Assembly: GCA_900469445.1 (NCBI GenBank)
Contig: UBXM01000001.1
Location: 1-64,000 of the forward strand
Reading direction: 5' to 3'
Origin: Hyphomicrobiales bacterium
GTDB taxonomy: Bacteria; Pseudomonadota; Alphaproteobacteria; Rhizobiales; Rhizobiaceae
DNA: 64,000 bases
Part shown: positions 29,048 to 37,891 of the stretch, piece after piece
Numbering within the stretch: position 1 is the stretch's first letter
How the letters are laid out: every line of letters begins with the position of its first letter
Notes under the pieces: generated by a model
The model's input: the letters and a program-made list of their open reading frames with translations, nothing else
Told to the model about the DNA's origin: nothing
The model's database searches: none
Translations under genes and position numbers: made by a program

Positions 29048-29935
29048 TCAGGCGGCAGCTTTGCGCATGCCCGGCTTGTAGCCGATATTATCCAGCACCG
29101 CCGAAACCAAAGGCGCCCGGTTCATCGTGTAGAGATGAATATGATGGAAGCCGTTGCGGCCGAGCTCCTCGATTTGCTCCGCGGCGACGTCTGCAGCGAC
29201 TTTTGCCCGTTCCTCCGGCTTCTCGTCCAGTCCCTCGAACCGCGCGTCCAGGAAACTCGGGACAGTAGCGCCGCAGCGCTTCGAAAAACGCTTGAGCTGC
29301 GTCAGGTTCTGGATCGGCATGATGCCCGGAATAACCGGAATGGTCACACCGGCCGCAGCGACCTCGTCCATATAACGGAAGAACACGTCATTATCGAAGA
29401 AGAACTGGGTCAGCGCGCGCGTAGCCCCGGCATCGGCCTTCTGCTTGAGCACTGCGATATCGGAAGACATATCCCGGCTTTCCGGATGCTTCTCGGGATA
29501 GGCCGAAACGGAGATGTCGAAATCGCCGTATTCCGCCAAGGACTGAACGAGATCCGCCGTACGCTGGAAGCCGTCCGCATGTGGGATATAGAGAGTGCCG
29601 ATGCCGGCAGTCGGGTCGCCGCGCAGCGCAACGATCCTGCGCACGCCCGCAGCCCTATATTCCTCCACGACCGCGCGCACCTCGTCCTTGGATGCATCGA
29701 CACAGGTCAGATGCGCAGCGGTCGGCAGGCTCGTCTTGTCGATGATCTTGGTGACGGCCGAAAGCGTCGGCTCCTTGGTCGAGCCACCTGCCCCATAGGT
29801 AACGGTCACGAATTCCGGCTGCCACAGCGCGAGGCGCTCGACAGTCTCGAACAACTGCGCCTCCATCTCTTCCGATTTCGGCGGAAAGAATTCGAAAGAG
29901 ATATCGAATCGCGGGCGTGTGTTGGTCTCGTTCAT
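29048..29935 (-). CDS. metF: 5,10-methylenetetrahydrofolate reductase MetF
   Basis: Flavoenzyme that makes 5-methyl-THF, the methyl donor for MetH at 50023. The 295 residues include the N-terminal FDISFEFFPPKSEEM motif (flavin/folate barrel), VTVTYGAGGS, VALRGDP, and FFFDNDVFF, all typical of MetF. The start ATG has AGGAAGAG about 7 nt upstream; a longer reading extends into the regulator gene. It is 11 bases downstream of the ArsR-methyltransferase gene and very likely cotranscribed and controlled by the 22-bp palindrome upstream of that gene. Confidence 0.95.
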   Translation of the reverse strand: MNETNTRPRFDISFEFFPPKSEEMEAQLFETVERLALWQPEFVTVTYGAGGSTKEPTLSAVTKIIDKTSLPTAAHLTCVDASKDEVRAVVEEYRAAGVRRIVALRGDPTAGIGTLYIPHADGFQRTADLVQSLAEYGDFDISVSAYPEKHPESRDMSSDIAVLKQKADAGATRALTQFFFDNDVFFRYMDEVAAAGVTIPVIPGIMPIQNLTQLKRFSKRCGATVPSFLDARFEGLDEKPEERAKVAADVAAEQIEELGRNGFHHIHLYTMNRAPLVSAVLDNIGYKPGMRKAAA

Positions 29936-29946
29936 CACTACTCTTC

Positions 29947-30942
29947 CTAGAATACCGAAATTGCTTCCGCCGGCTCGGCATCCGCCATCAGCAGACGGCG
30001 ATCCTTGGCCAGCCATATTGTGACCGTGAGGCCATCATCTTGTTCCGGCGCAATATCGATCGCTTTTTCGATATCGAGCCCGGTCTTTTCCAGCCAGTCG
30101 CCGATTGCCTCATGCGAAAAGCCCAGCCGAACATGGGCATGTTCTTCGCGCAGATGCTCCAGTTTGTGTGGTGCAAGGTCGACGATCAGCAGCCTGCCGC
30201 CCGGACGCAGGATACGGGCAGCCTCGGCGATAGCGAGTTCGGGCTGATCGAGGAAATGCAGCACCTGGTGAATTGTCACGAGGTCGAAATCCTGCCCCTC
30301 GAGCGACAGGTTGAGGATATCCGCATGACGCACAGATGCCTTCAGGATGCCTGCCTTGTCCAGATTGGCGCGTGCGACGGCCAGCATGTCGCGGCTCGCA
30401 TCGACGCCGGTCGCACGCCGGTAACGGGGAGCGAGCAGCTTTAATATCCAGCCCGTGCCAGTCCCCAGATCGAGCAGGGAATCGATCGGCGACGGACCGA
30501 CCAGCCTCAGAAGAGCCTGCTCGACCGCAGAATCGCTCGCATGAAGGCGGCGAAGCTCATCCCATTCCGACGCGTTACGGCTGAAATAGGCCTGGGCACG
30601 CTCCGCCCGCTGATGTTTCACCGCGGAAAGCCGCTCGCCATCGCGAACCAGAACCGGATCGTCGCCAGCCGAGGCGGCAAGTAAAGTCTTCACCAGCGCC
30701 GCCGGCGCACCTTCCTGGCTGAGGCGAAAATAGGCCCACGCCCCTTCCTGATAGCGGTCGATCAGACCTTCTTCATTCAGAAGCTTGAGATGGCGGGAAA
30801 TTCGTGGCTGTGATTGTCCGAGGATTTCGGTCAGATCCGTGACCGTCAGGTCCCCTCTCGCCAACAAAGCGAGGAGCCGAAAACGAGTCGGTTCTCCAAC
30901 CGTTTTCAGAACATCAACCAGTGTATCGAGTGGCAGCGACAT
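29947..30942 (-). CDS. ArsR-family regulator fused to a SAM-dependent methyltransferase domain (SahR-like)
   Basis: 331 residues. Residues 1-80 are an ArsR-type winged helix (SQPRISRHLKLLNEEGLIDR). Residues 110-310 are a class I methyltransferase-like domain with the SAM loop LDLGTGTGW (157-165), acidic GVDASRDM and LHFLDQP after strand 4. This architecture, next to metF, matches SahR-like regulators described in Proteobacteria, in which the C-terminal domain is thought to sense S-adenosylhomocysteine. Whether it also methylates is unknown. The start is placed at the ATG just before the wHTH; the longer frame reads through the operator palindrome. Confidence 0.85.
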   Translation of the reverse strand: MSLPLDTLVDVLKTVGEPTRFRLLALLARGDLTVTDLTEILGQSQPRISRHLKLLNEEGLIDRYQEGAWAYFRLSQEGAPAALVKTLLAASAGDDPVLVRDGERLSAVKHQRAERAQAYFSRNASEWDELRRLHASDSAVEQALLRLVGPSPIDSLLDLGTGTGWILKLLAPRYRRATGVDASRDMLAVARANLDKAGILKASVRHADILNLSLEGQDFDLVTIHQVLHFLDQPELAIAEAARILRPGGRLLIVDLAPHKLEHLREEHAHVRLGFSHEAIGDWLEKTGLDIEKAIDIAPEQDDGLTVTIWLAKDRRLLMADAEPAEAISVF

Positions 30943-30962
30943 CTGCGTTTCCCAGCAATCAA

Positions 30963-30984
30963 GATATAAAGATATCTTTATATC
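30963..30984. promoter_or_regulatory. 22-bp perfect palindrome, predicted operator of the ArsR-metF operon
   Basis: Half-sites GATATAAAGAT and ATCTTTATATC form a perfect palindrome 21 bases upstream of the regulator start. On the minus strand the left arm includes TATAAA, a possible -10, with TTGCAT 15 bases upstream (short spacing), so binding could block transcription. A degenerate copy lies at the metH promoter (53837-53858). Strong candidate autoregulatory site. Confidence 0.8.
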
Positions 30985-31024
30985 GAATGCGCGAGGGATG
31001 CAAGCCAATGTCTGCGGTTTGCGA

Positions 31025-31050
31025 AAAGGGCGGCTCGATGGCCGCCCTTT
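31025..31050 (-). terminator. Terminator of ettA
   Basis: Stem AAAGGGCGGC / GCCGCCCTTT with six-base loop, followed by TTTT on the minus strand, 27 nt after the ettA stop. It separates ettA from the regulator-metF operon on the same strand. Confidence 0.7.
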
Positions 31051-31077
31051 CGTGATCGGGATAACAGAAGCCTGGTA

Positions 31078-32727
31078 TCAGCGCGTCAGGCGCTTGTAGG
31101 CTTGGCTGCCCGGGTTCAGAGCGTCCGGGCCAAGGCGGCGAACCTTGTCCTGCTCGTAGTCTTCGAAGTTGCCTTCGAACCATTCGACATGGCCGTCGCC
31201 TTCGAAGGCGAGGATATGCGTCGCCAGACGGTCGAGGAACATGCGATCGTGGCTGATGATGATGGCGCAGCCGGCAAAGGCTTCGAGCGCGCTTTCAAGC
31301 GCACCGAGCGTTTCCGTATCAAGGTCGTTGGTCGGTTCGTCGAGGAGGAGAACGTTGCCGCCGGCCTTCAGCATCTTGGCAAGGTGAACGCGGTTGCGCT
31401 GACCACCCGAAAGATTGCCGACCTTCTGCTGTTGATCGCCGCCCTTGAAGTTGAACGCACCGCAATAGGCACGCGAGTTCATGTCGAACTTGCCGAGCTT
31501 GATGACTTCGGCTCCGCCGGAAATTTCTTCCCACACGGTCTTGTCGGCGGCCAGAGCATCGCGGCTCTGGTCGACGTAACCGAGATGCACGGTTTCACCG
31601 ATGCGGATAGAACCCTCGTCCGGGGTTTCCTGGCCGGTAATCATCTTGAACAGGGTCGACTTGCCGGCGCCGTTCGGGCCGATAATCCCGACGATACCGC
31701 CCGGCGGCAGCTTCAGCGACAGGTCGTTGATCAGCGTGCGGCCGTCAAAGCCCTTCTTGATGCCTTCCAGCTCGATGACGACATTGCCGAGACGCTCGGA
31801 GACCGGAATGATGATCTGTGCATCGCTCGGCCGGATGTTCTCGGCCGCATCGACCAGCTGTTCGTAGGACTTGATACGGGCCTTCGACTTCGCCTGACGG
31901 GCTTTCGGGCTGGATGCGATCCATTCCTGTTCGCGCGACAGTGCCTTCTGGCGGCCAGCCTCTTCGCGGGCTTCCTGCTGCATGCGCTTGGCCTTCGCCT
32001 GCAGGTAAGCGGAATAGTTGCCTTCGTACGGAATGCCGCGGCCACGGTCGAGTTCGAGAATCCAGCCGGTGACATTGTCGAGGAAGTAGCGGTCGTGGGT
32101 AATCATCATCACGGCGCCCGGATAGTCGCGCAGGTGCTTTTCAAGCCAGGCGATCGTCTCGGCGTCGAGATGGTTGGTCGGTTCGTCGAGCAGCAGCAGG
32201 TCCGGCTGCGACAGAAGCAGGCGGCAGAGCGCGATACGGCGACGCTCACCACCCGACAGGTTGTCGACCGCGGCATCCTTCGGCGGGCAGCGCAGCGCTT
32301 CCATCGCCATTTCGACCTGCTGTTCCAGATCCCAGAGGTTCTGGCTGTCGATGATGTCCTGGAGCTTGGCGCCTTCTTCGGCGGTCTCGTCGGAATAGTT
32401 CATCATCAGTTCGTTGTAACGGTCGAGCACGGCCTGCTTGTCAGCAACGCCTTCCATGACGTTTTCGAACGCATTCTTGTTCGGGTCGAGCTTCGGCTCC
32501 TGTTCCAGGTAACCGACAGTCGCGCCTTCGGCGAGCCAGGCTTCACCGGTATATTCCTTGTCCTGACCGGCAATGATGCGCAGAACGGTCGACTTACCGG
32601 CGCCGTTCGGACCAAGGATACCGATCTTGGCGTCGGGGTAGAACGACAGGTTGACGTTCTCGAGGATCTTCTTGGCGCCATAGGACTTGTTCAGTCCCGA
32701 CATGTGATAGATGAACTGACGTGCCAT
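31078..32727 (-). CDS. ettA: Energy-dependent translational throttle protein EttA (ABC-F ATPase)
   Basis: Cytosolic ABC-F ATPase that binds the ribosomal E site and gates the first elongation steps according to energy state. 549 residues with two ABC cassettes: Walker A GPNGAGKST twice (about 39-47 and 350-358), signatures NLSGGERRRIALC and NLSGGQRNRVHLA, and Walker B LLLLDEPTNHLD and VLLLDEPTNDLD. The linker between the cassettes contains the expected basic helix pair. No membrane domain, so it is not a transporter. A terminator follows. Divergent from the alpha/beta hydrolase gene, 90 bp apart. Confidence 0.95.
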   Translation of the reverse strand: MARQFIYHMSGLNKSYGAKKILENVNLSFYPDAKIGILGPNGAGKSTVLRIIAGQDKEYTGEAWLAEGATVGYLEQEPKLDPNKNAFENVMEGVADKQAVLDRYNELMMNYSDETAEEGAKLQDIIDSQNLWDLEQQVEMAMEALRCPPKDAAVDNLSGGERRRIALCRLLLSQPDLLLLDEPTNHLDAETIAWLEKHLRDYPGAVMMITHDRYFLDNVTGWILELDRGRGIPYEGNYSAYLQAKAKRMQQEAREEAGRQKALSREQEWIASSPKARQAKSKARIKSYEQLVDAAENIRPSDAQIIIPVSERLGNVVIELEGIKKGFDGRTLINDLSLKLPPGGIVGIIGPNGAGKSTLFKMITGQETPDEGSIRIGETVHLGYVDQSRDALAADKTVWEEISGGAEVIKLGKFDMNSRAYCGAFNFKGGDQQQKVGNLSGGQRNRVHLAKMLKAGGNVLLLDEPTNDLDTETLGALESALEAFAGCAIIISHDRMFLDRLATHILAFEGDGHVEWFEGNFEDYEQDKVRRLGPDALNPGSQAYKRLTR

Positions 32728-32817
32728 CGATAATTAAGCTCCGGGGGAAAGAGGTTTTGCCGCTATGTAGGCGAAGACGCGCCTCGGGGCAATGCGAAGA
32801 GCGGGGGAGGTTTTGAA

Positions 32818-33771
32818 ATGAGCTTGGAATTTGGGTGGGAAACGCACACTTTCCCCAGCCCGACGGGTGCCGCGATCGCCTATCGTCACGCGCCAGCGGC
32901 AGAACCGGCAAAGGCAATAGTGCTAATCTCCCACGGACTAGCCGAACATTCGAAACGTTACCGGCCATTTGCCGAAGCGATGGCACGCCAAGGTTTCCAC
33001 GTCTACGCATGGGATCATCGCGGCCACGGCGAAACGACGGCGCCCGACGCGCCGATTGGCCGATTCGCGCTCAAGGACGGCGTCCGCATCGTCATCGACG
33101 ACCTGCTGGCGGTCCGCAGCCATGCGCTTGCCGCTCATGCCGATCTGCCTGTCATCCTGTTTGGCCATTCGATGGGCGGGCTTATCGCGCTCAACGCTGC
33201 CGTCGATCATCCTCAGGATTTCGCCGGTGTTGCGATCTGGAATTCCAATTTCAATCCCGGCATTGCCGGACGTGCCGCGCAAGGATTGCTTCTGGCCGAA
33301 CGCGCTTTGAAGGGTTCGGACACGCCGAGCGGCATGCTGCCCCGCCTCACCTTCGGCGCCTGGGGCGACAGCATTCCGGGCCATCGCACCGCCTTCGACT
33401 GGCTGAGCCACAATCCGGCAGAAGTCGATGCCTATATCGCCGACCCGCTCTGCGGCTTCGATGCCAGCGTCTCGCTCTGGCTCGATCTCTTCGAGATGAC
33501 TTTCCGCGCACCGAAACGTGTCGACCGCCTGCCGAAAAACCTGGCGGTTCATCTTCTTGGTGGGGGCGAGGACCCCGCAACCGATGGCGGAAAAGCAGTC
33601 CTTTGGCTCTCCGGGCACCTTCGGAAGGCTGGCCTGTTCAACGTTACCACCAGGTTCTGGCCAAACGCCCGCCATGAAACATTGAATGACACGATGCGGG
33701 CCGATGCGGCCGGGGAGTTCATCGACTGGGCCAACCGCACCGTCCGGCCGACACTGGCCGCAGCGGAATGA
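32818..33771 (+). CDS. Alpha/beta hydrolase, lysophospholipase / monoacylglycerol lipase-like
   Basis: 317-residue alpha/beta hydrolase of the Hydrolase_4 (serine aminopeptidase S33) family. The oxyanion segment SHGLAEHSKRY (about 38-48), WDHRGHG, and the nucleophile elbow GHSMGG (about 115-120) are visible; the likely Asp is in GGEDPAT (about 255) and His in ARHETLND (about 289). The motifs resemble PldB/monoglyceride lipases that hydrolyse lysophospholipids or monoacylglycerols. No signal peptide, so cytosolic. It starts 90 bp from the divergent ettA. Confidence 0.85.
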   Translation: MSLEFGWETHTFPSPTGAAIAYRHAPAAEPAKAIVLISHGLAEHSKRYRPFAEAMARQGFHVYAWDHRGHGETTAPDAPIGRFALKDGVRIVIDDLLAVRSHALAAHADLPVILFGHSMGGLIALNAAVDHPQDFAGVAIWNSNFNPGIAGRAAQGLLLAERALKGSDTPSGMLPRLTFGAWGDSIPGHRTAFDWLSHNPAEVDAYIADPLCGFDASVSLWLDLFEMTFRAPKRVDRLPKNLAVHLLGGGEDPATDGGKAVLWLSGHLRKAGLFNVTTRFWPNARHETLNDTMRADAAGEFIDWANRTVRPTLAAAE

Positions 33772-33825
33772 GTTCATGACTTTTCTTCATGTGCGCGGAA
33801 TGCCGCAGCCCGGTATATCAAGACC

Positions 33826-34791
33826 ATGAGTGCATCGCCCGCCACATCACGACCTGCAGCACCGACTGCCAGCATCACGACAGGCCTTGGCCTGATGATG
33901 TTGGCCATGCTGGTCGCCCCGCTCATCGATGTCTTCTCCAAGCTGGCGACGACCACCGCATCGCCGACCATGATTACCGCAGCCCGCTTCGCCTTTCAGG
34001 GCCTATGCATGCTTCCCTTCGTGCTCTGGGCAGGGTCGTGGCGTTCATTTTCCTGGCGGATGAGCTTCTACCACGCAATCCGGGCCGCCGTGATCACCCT
34101 TTCGATGGTCTGTTTCGTCGCCACGCTGGCCGTCATGCCCGTCGCAGATGCCATCGCCATCTTCTTCGTCGAACCGATTATTCTCACCATCCTGTCCAGC
34201 ATCTTCCTCAAGGAGATCGTGGGCTGGCGTCGCTACACAGCCTGCGCCGTGGGTTTCATCGGCGCCATGATCGTCATCCGCCCGAGCTTTCAGGAAATCG
34301 GCTATGTCGCGCTTCTGCCGGTGGTCACAGCTTTTTGCGTCGCCATCTTCGCCATGATGACGCGAGCGCTTGCCCACCGCGAAGATCCCTGGGCAATGCA
34401 GTTCCAGATGTCCTTGTGGGGTCTCCCCATCTGCGCCGTCCTGCTGGCGATCGGAGAGAGCGCAGATATCGGTTTTCTTGCGCCATCCCTCCCCGACCTC
34501 ACCACCTTCATGTGGATGGCAGGCGTCGGCGTCTTCGCCGCCCTGTCGGGACTGCTGAGCGTCTACGCCTATCGCGCGGCACCCGCATCCGTACTCGCCC
34601 CGATCCAGTATTTCGAGATCGTCTCGGCGACCCTGTTCGGCTGGCTCGTATTTGCTGACTTTCCCGACCCAATCAAATGGCTCGGCATCTCGATCATCAT
34701 CGGCTCCGGCCTCTACATCATCTGGCGTGAACGTCGCGTCGCCTCGATCAAGCCCGTCACCAAAAGCGAAACCACACCGGTAGCCCCCTGA
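33826..34791 (+). CDS. EamA/DMT-family transporter in an operon with a CoA-transferase
   Basis: 321-residue inner-membrane protein with ten hydrophobic helices in two EamA repeats (about 20-150 and 165-300). It begins with a Ser/Pro/Ala-rich cytoplasmic segment. The stop is two bases before the CoA-transferase start, so it is probably cotranscribed with the CoA-transferase and ThDP enzyme and may transport the acid they process. No substrate can be inferred from sequence. Paralogous, only in family, to the transporter at 27709. Confidence 0.82.
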   Translation: MSASPATSRPAAPTASITTGLGLMMLAMLVAPLIDVFSKLATTTASPTMITAARFAFQGLCMLPFVLWAGSWRSFSWRMSFYHAIRAAVITLSMVCFVATLAVMPVADAIAIFFVEPIILTILSSIFLKEIVGWRRYTACAVGFIGAMIVIRPSFQEIGYVALLPVVTAFCVAIFAMMTRALAHREDPWAMQFQMSLWGLPICAVLLAIGESADIGFLAPSLPDLTTFMWMAGVGVFAALSGLLSVYAYRAAPASVLAPIQYFEIVSATLFGWLVFADFPDPIKWLGISIIIGSGLYIIWRERRVASIKPVTKSETTPVAP

Positions 34792-34793
34792 CC

Positions 34794-35993
34794 ATGGACA
34801 TCGCCACCAAGAAACCGCCGCTTGCAGGCATCCGCGTTCTCGAACTCGCCCGCGTTCTTGCCGGTCCCTGGGCCGGTCAGATGCTGGCTGATATGGGCGC
34901 AGACGTCATCAAGGTCGAAAACCCGGAAGGCGGCGACGACACCCGCGCCTGGGGACCGCCCTTCGTCGAAAGCATCGACGGAGAAAACCTGTCGGCCGCC
35001 TATTACCACTCCACCAATCGCGGCAAGCGCTCGATAGCTGTCGACCTCAAGACCGAGGAAGGCCAGCAGATCGTCAGACGCCTCGCCGCCCGATCGGACG
35101 TGCTGATAGAAAACTTCAAACTCGGCGGGCTGACGAAATACGGCCTCGACTACGAGAGCCTGAAAAAGATCAACCCGAAACTCGTCTACTGCTCGATCAC
35201 CGGGTTTGGTCAGAATGGACCTTATGCCAGCCTCGCCGGCTACGATTACATCGTTCAGGGCATGTCCGGCTTCATGTCGATCACCGGCGAGCCTGACGGC
35301 CAGCCGATGAAGGCCGGCGTGGCGATCGCGGACATCTTCACCGGCATCTACGCGGTCACCGCCATCCAGAGCGCCCTCATTCATGCGATGAAGACGGGCG
35401 AAGGCCAGCAGGTCGATATGGCGTTGCTGGATGTCATGTCTTCGGTTCTCGCCAACCAGAACATGAACCACCTGGTTTCCGGCATATCGCCGGTCAAGCT
35501 CGGCAACGCCCATCCGAACATCTCGCCCTATGAGGTGATCCCCGTTCACGACGGCCACATCATCCTCGCGATTGGCAATGACGGCCAGTTCCGGCGGTTT
35601 TGCCGCATTCTCGGCGTTGAGCATGTAGCCGATGATGAGCGTTACGCGACCAACAAGGCCCGCGTAGCCCACCGCATCGAAGTCCGCAGCCTGCTTCTCG
35701 CCGAAACGACCAAATGGACCAAGGCCGATCTTCTTTCCGCCTGCGGAGATCAATCCGTGCCGGTCGGCCCGATCAACTCGATCGGCGAAATGTTCGAGGA
35801 TCCGCAGGTCCAGGCGCGCGGGCTGCGCACCGACCTTGAGGCCGCGGACGGCACGATCATTCCGGGCGTAAGAAGCCCGATCGTGCTGTCAGAAACGCCG
35901 CTTGCCTATCATCGCCCGAGCCCGAAACTGGGCGAACATACGCAGGAAATTCTGGCTGAACTGAATGCAATCGAGGAGGAAAACAACCGATGA
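34794..35993 (+). CDS. CaiB/BaiF family class III CoA-transferase
   Basis: 399 residues of the class III (formyl-CoA transferase, Frc) family that exchanges CoA between carboxylates. The N-terminal LARVLAGPWAGQMLADMGADVIKVE is the family signature. The catalytic aspartate corresponds to D180 in GVAIADIFTG. The middle region has FGQNGPYASLAGYDYIVQGMSG, as in formyl-CoA:oxalate CoA-transferases, but these motifs are shared by all class III members, so the substrate stays open. Overlaps the ThDP gene by four bases (ATGA), implying a functional pair. Confidence 0.88.
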   Translation: MDIATKKPPLAGIRVLELARVLAGPWAGQMLADMGADVIKVENPEGGDDTRAWGPPFVESIDGENLSAAYYHSTNRGKRSIAVDLKTEEGQQIVRRLAARSDVLIENFKLGGLTKYGLDYESLKKINPKLVYCSITGFGQNGPYASLAGYDYIVQGMSGFMSITGEPDGQPMKAGVAIADIFTGIYAVTAIQSALIHAMKTGEGQQVDMALLDVMSSVLANQNMNHLVSGISPVKLGNAHPNISPYEVIPVHDGHIILAIGNDGQFRRFCRILGVEHVADDERYATNKARVAHRIEVRSLLLAETTKWTKADLLSACGDQSVPVGPINSIGEMFEDPQVQARGLRTDLEAADGTIIPGVRSPIVLSETPLAYHRPSPKLGEHTQEILAELNAIEEENNR

Positions 35994-37639
35994 AGACTGG
36001 CGGCCAACTGATCGTCGAGGCGCTGAGGGCAAACGGCGTAAAACGCGTGTCCTGCGTGCCGGGCGAAAGCTATCTCGCCGTCCTCGACGCGCTTTATGAA
36101 AGCGGCATCGAGGTCATGGTCTGCCGTCAGGAAGGCGGCGCGGCGATGATGGCCGACAGTTGGGGCAGGCTTTCGGGCGAACCCGGCATCTGCATGGTCA
36201 CCCGCGGCCCTGGCGCCACCAACGCGTCCGCCGGTTTGCATGTCGCCAAGCAGGATTCGATCCCGATGATCCTTTTCGTCGGCCAGATCGGCCGCGACAT
36301 GAAAGAGCGCGAGGCTTTTCAGGAAGTCGAATACCGCCGCGCCTTCACCGAATTCGCAAAATGGGTCGGCGAAATCGACGACGCCCGTCGCATCCCCGAA
36401 TTCGTCACCCGCGCCTTCACCGTCGCCACCTCCGGCCGCCCCGGCCCGGTCGTCCTGACGCTGCCGGAAGACATGCTGGTAGAGGAAGTCGAAGCACCTG
36501 AGGCCCGGCCCTATACCCGCGTCGAAAGCCATCCCGGAAAACAGCAGATCGCGGAATTCGAAAAACTGCTGAAGGAATCCCAGCGTCCTATGGTCATTCT
36601 CGGCGGCACCCGCTGGAATGAGCAGGCTGTTCTGGACTTCCAGGAATTCGCCAGCCGCTTCAAACTGCCGGTCGGTTGCTCCTTCCGCCGCCAGATGCTC
36701 TTCGACAATCTCCATCCATCCTATGCCGGCGATGTCGGTATAGGCATCAATCCGGCTCTGGCAAAGGAGATCAAGGAGAGCGACCTCCTGATCCTGATCG
36801 GCAGCCGAATGTCGGAAATGCCGTCGTCAAGCTACACGCTGATCGATATCCCCTACCCGAGCCAGAAACTCGTCCATGTTTTCCCTGACCCGGAAGAGCT
36901 CGGACGCCTCTATCGCCCGGATCTGGCAATCTGCTCCGGCCCTGCCGAATTTGTCGCGGCCATCAAGGATCTGGAGCCACCGGCCCTGCCGCTTTGGGCA
37001 GAGCGCAAATCGGCCATGCATGATGCCTATCTCAAATGGTCGACGCCGCCCGAAGCCGGCCCCGGCAACGTCCATATGGGCCCGATCATGGATTGGATCG
37101 AGGAAAATACACCGGACAACGCGATATTCACCAACGGCGCCGGCAATTATGCCACCTGGCTGCACCGTTTCCATCGCTTCCGGAAATACAATACCCAGTC
37201 CGCTCCGACCTCCGGATCGATGGGCTACGGCCTGCCGGCCGCCGTTGCGGCCAAGCAGTTGCTCCCAGAACGCGAGGTTGTCTGCTTTGCCGGCGATGGC
37301 TGCTTCATGATGCACGGGCAGGAATTCATCACGGCAGTTCGCTACGGCCTGCCGATCATCACGGTTCTGGTCAACAACGGCATCTACGGTACGATCCGCA
37401 TGCACCAGGAGCGGGAATATCCCGGCCGTGTCAGCGGCACCGACCTCGTCAATCCGGATTTCGTCGCCTATGCCAAGGCCTTTGGCGGCCATGGCGAACT
37501 CGTCGAGAAGACAGCGGATTTCGGACCGGCCTATCTACGCGCCCGCGAAAGCGGCAAGCCGGCAATCATCGAGGTAAGGCTTGATCCGGAAGCCATCACG
37601 CCGGCGAAAACGCTGACCCAGATACGTGAAAAACTCTAA
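35990..37639 (+). CDS. Thiamine-diphosphate-dependent enzyme (acetolactate synthase / decarboxylase-like)
   Basis: 549 residues of the POX-like ThDP family. N-terminal PYR domain: conserved Glu48 in CRQEGGAAMM, TRGPGATNA (about 67-75). C-terminal PP domain: GDGCFMMHGQEF...VNNGIYG (about 437-463) is the GDG-NN ThDP/Mg motif. The middle domain lacks a clear ADP-binding sequence I could identify, so oxalyl-CoA decarboxylase is possible but unproven; benzaldehyde-lyase or 2-oxoacid decarboxylase-type activities fit as well. It is coupled by ATGA overlap to the class III CoA-transferase, as Oxc is to Frc elsewhere. Confidence 0.85.
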   Translation: MKTGGQLIVEALRANGVKRVSCVPGESYLAVLDALYESGIEVMVCRQEGGAAMMADSWGRLSGEPGICMVTRGPGATNASAGLHVAKQDSIPMILFVGQIGRDMKEREAFQEVEYRRAFTEFAKWVGEIDDARRIPEFVTRAFTVATSGRPGPVVLTLPEDMLVEEVEAPEARPYTRVESHPGKQQIAEFEKLLKESQRPMVILGGTRWNEQAVLDFQEFASRFKLPVGCSFRRQMLFDNLHPSYAGDVGIGINPALAKEIKESDLLILIGSRMSEMPSSSYTLIDIPYPSQKLVHVFPDPEELGRLYRPDLAICSGPAEFVAAIKDLEPPALPLWAERKSAMHDAYLKWSTPPEAGPGNVHMGPIMDWIEENTPDNAIFTNGAGNYATWLHRFHRFRKYNTQSAPTSGSMGYGLPAAVAAKQLLPEREVVCFAGDGCFMMHGQEFITAVRYGLPIITVLVNNGIYGTIRMHQEREYPGRVSGTDLVNPDFVAYAKAFGGHGELVEKTADFGPAYLRARESGKPAIIEVRLDPEAITPAKTLTQIREKL

Positions 37640-37704
37640 GGCCCAAATTTGAGCATTTGCTCAAAAACTCAGGAACCAAAATCCGCTCATGTCGTTGATA
37701 CGGC

Positions 37705-37827
37705 ATGGCAAATGAAACAAAACGCAAAGCACTGGGAGGGATGTCGACCTTCGTCGCCATCATCTTCCTCATCGCCATCGCCCTGGCGGCCTTTTATCTT
37801 TTCGGCATGACGCCGGGCGAAGCATAG
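37705..37827 (+). CDS. 40-residue single-span membrane protein
   Basis: Short frame: MANETKRKALGG, then a hydrophobic helix (about 14-34), ending FGMTPGEA. Positively charged N-terminus before one transmembrane helix. An internal ATG (37741) follows GGGAGGG too closely, and no strong ribosome binding site precedes the first ATG, so the start is uncertain (40 or 28 residues). It ends 15 nt before a strong terminator, which supports expression. Function unknown. Confidence 0.45.
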   Translation: MANETKRKALGGMSTFVAIIFLIAIALAAFYLFGMTPGEA

Positions 37828-37841
37828 TCATCACAGACACG

Positions 37842-37871
37842 AAAGGGGCTGGATATTCCGGCCCCTTTTTT
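37842..37871 (+). terminator. Intrinsic terminator after the 40-aa gene
   Basis: Stem AAAGGGGC / GCCCCTTT extended by GG/CC, followed by six T residues. It ends the plus-strand transcript (ThDP-enzyme operon and/or the small gene) and sits 20 nt before the convergent minus-strand gene. Confidence 0.85.
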
Positions 37872-37891
37872 ATCCGCGGTACCTGAAGATA

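Noticed and set aside
31102..32733. 543-codon open frame opposite ettA
   Set aside because: Complementary frame of a highly conserved ABC-F gene; no independent evidence.
35990..37639. Naming the ThDP enzyme oxalyl-CoA decarboxylase
   Set aside because: The ADP-site and oxalyl-CoA residues could not be identified; only the association with a class III CoA-transferase suggests it.
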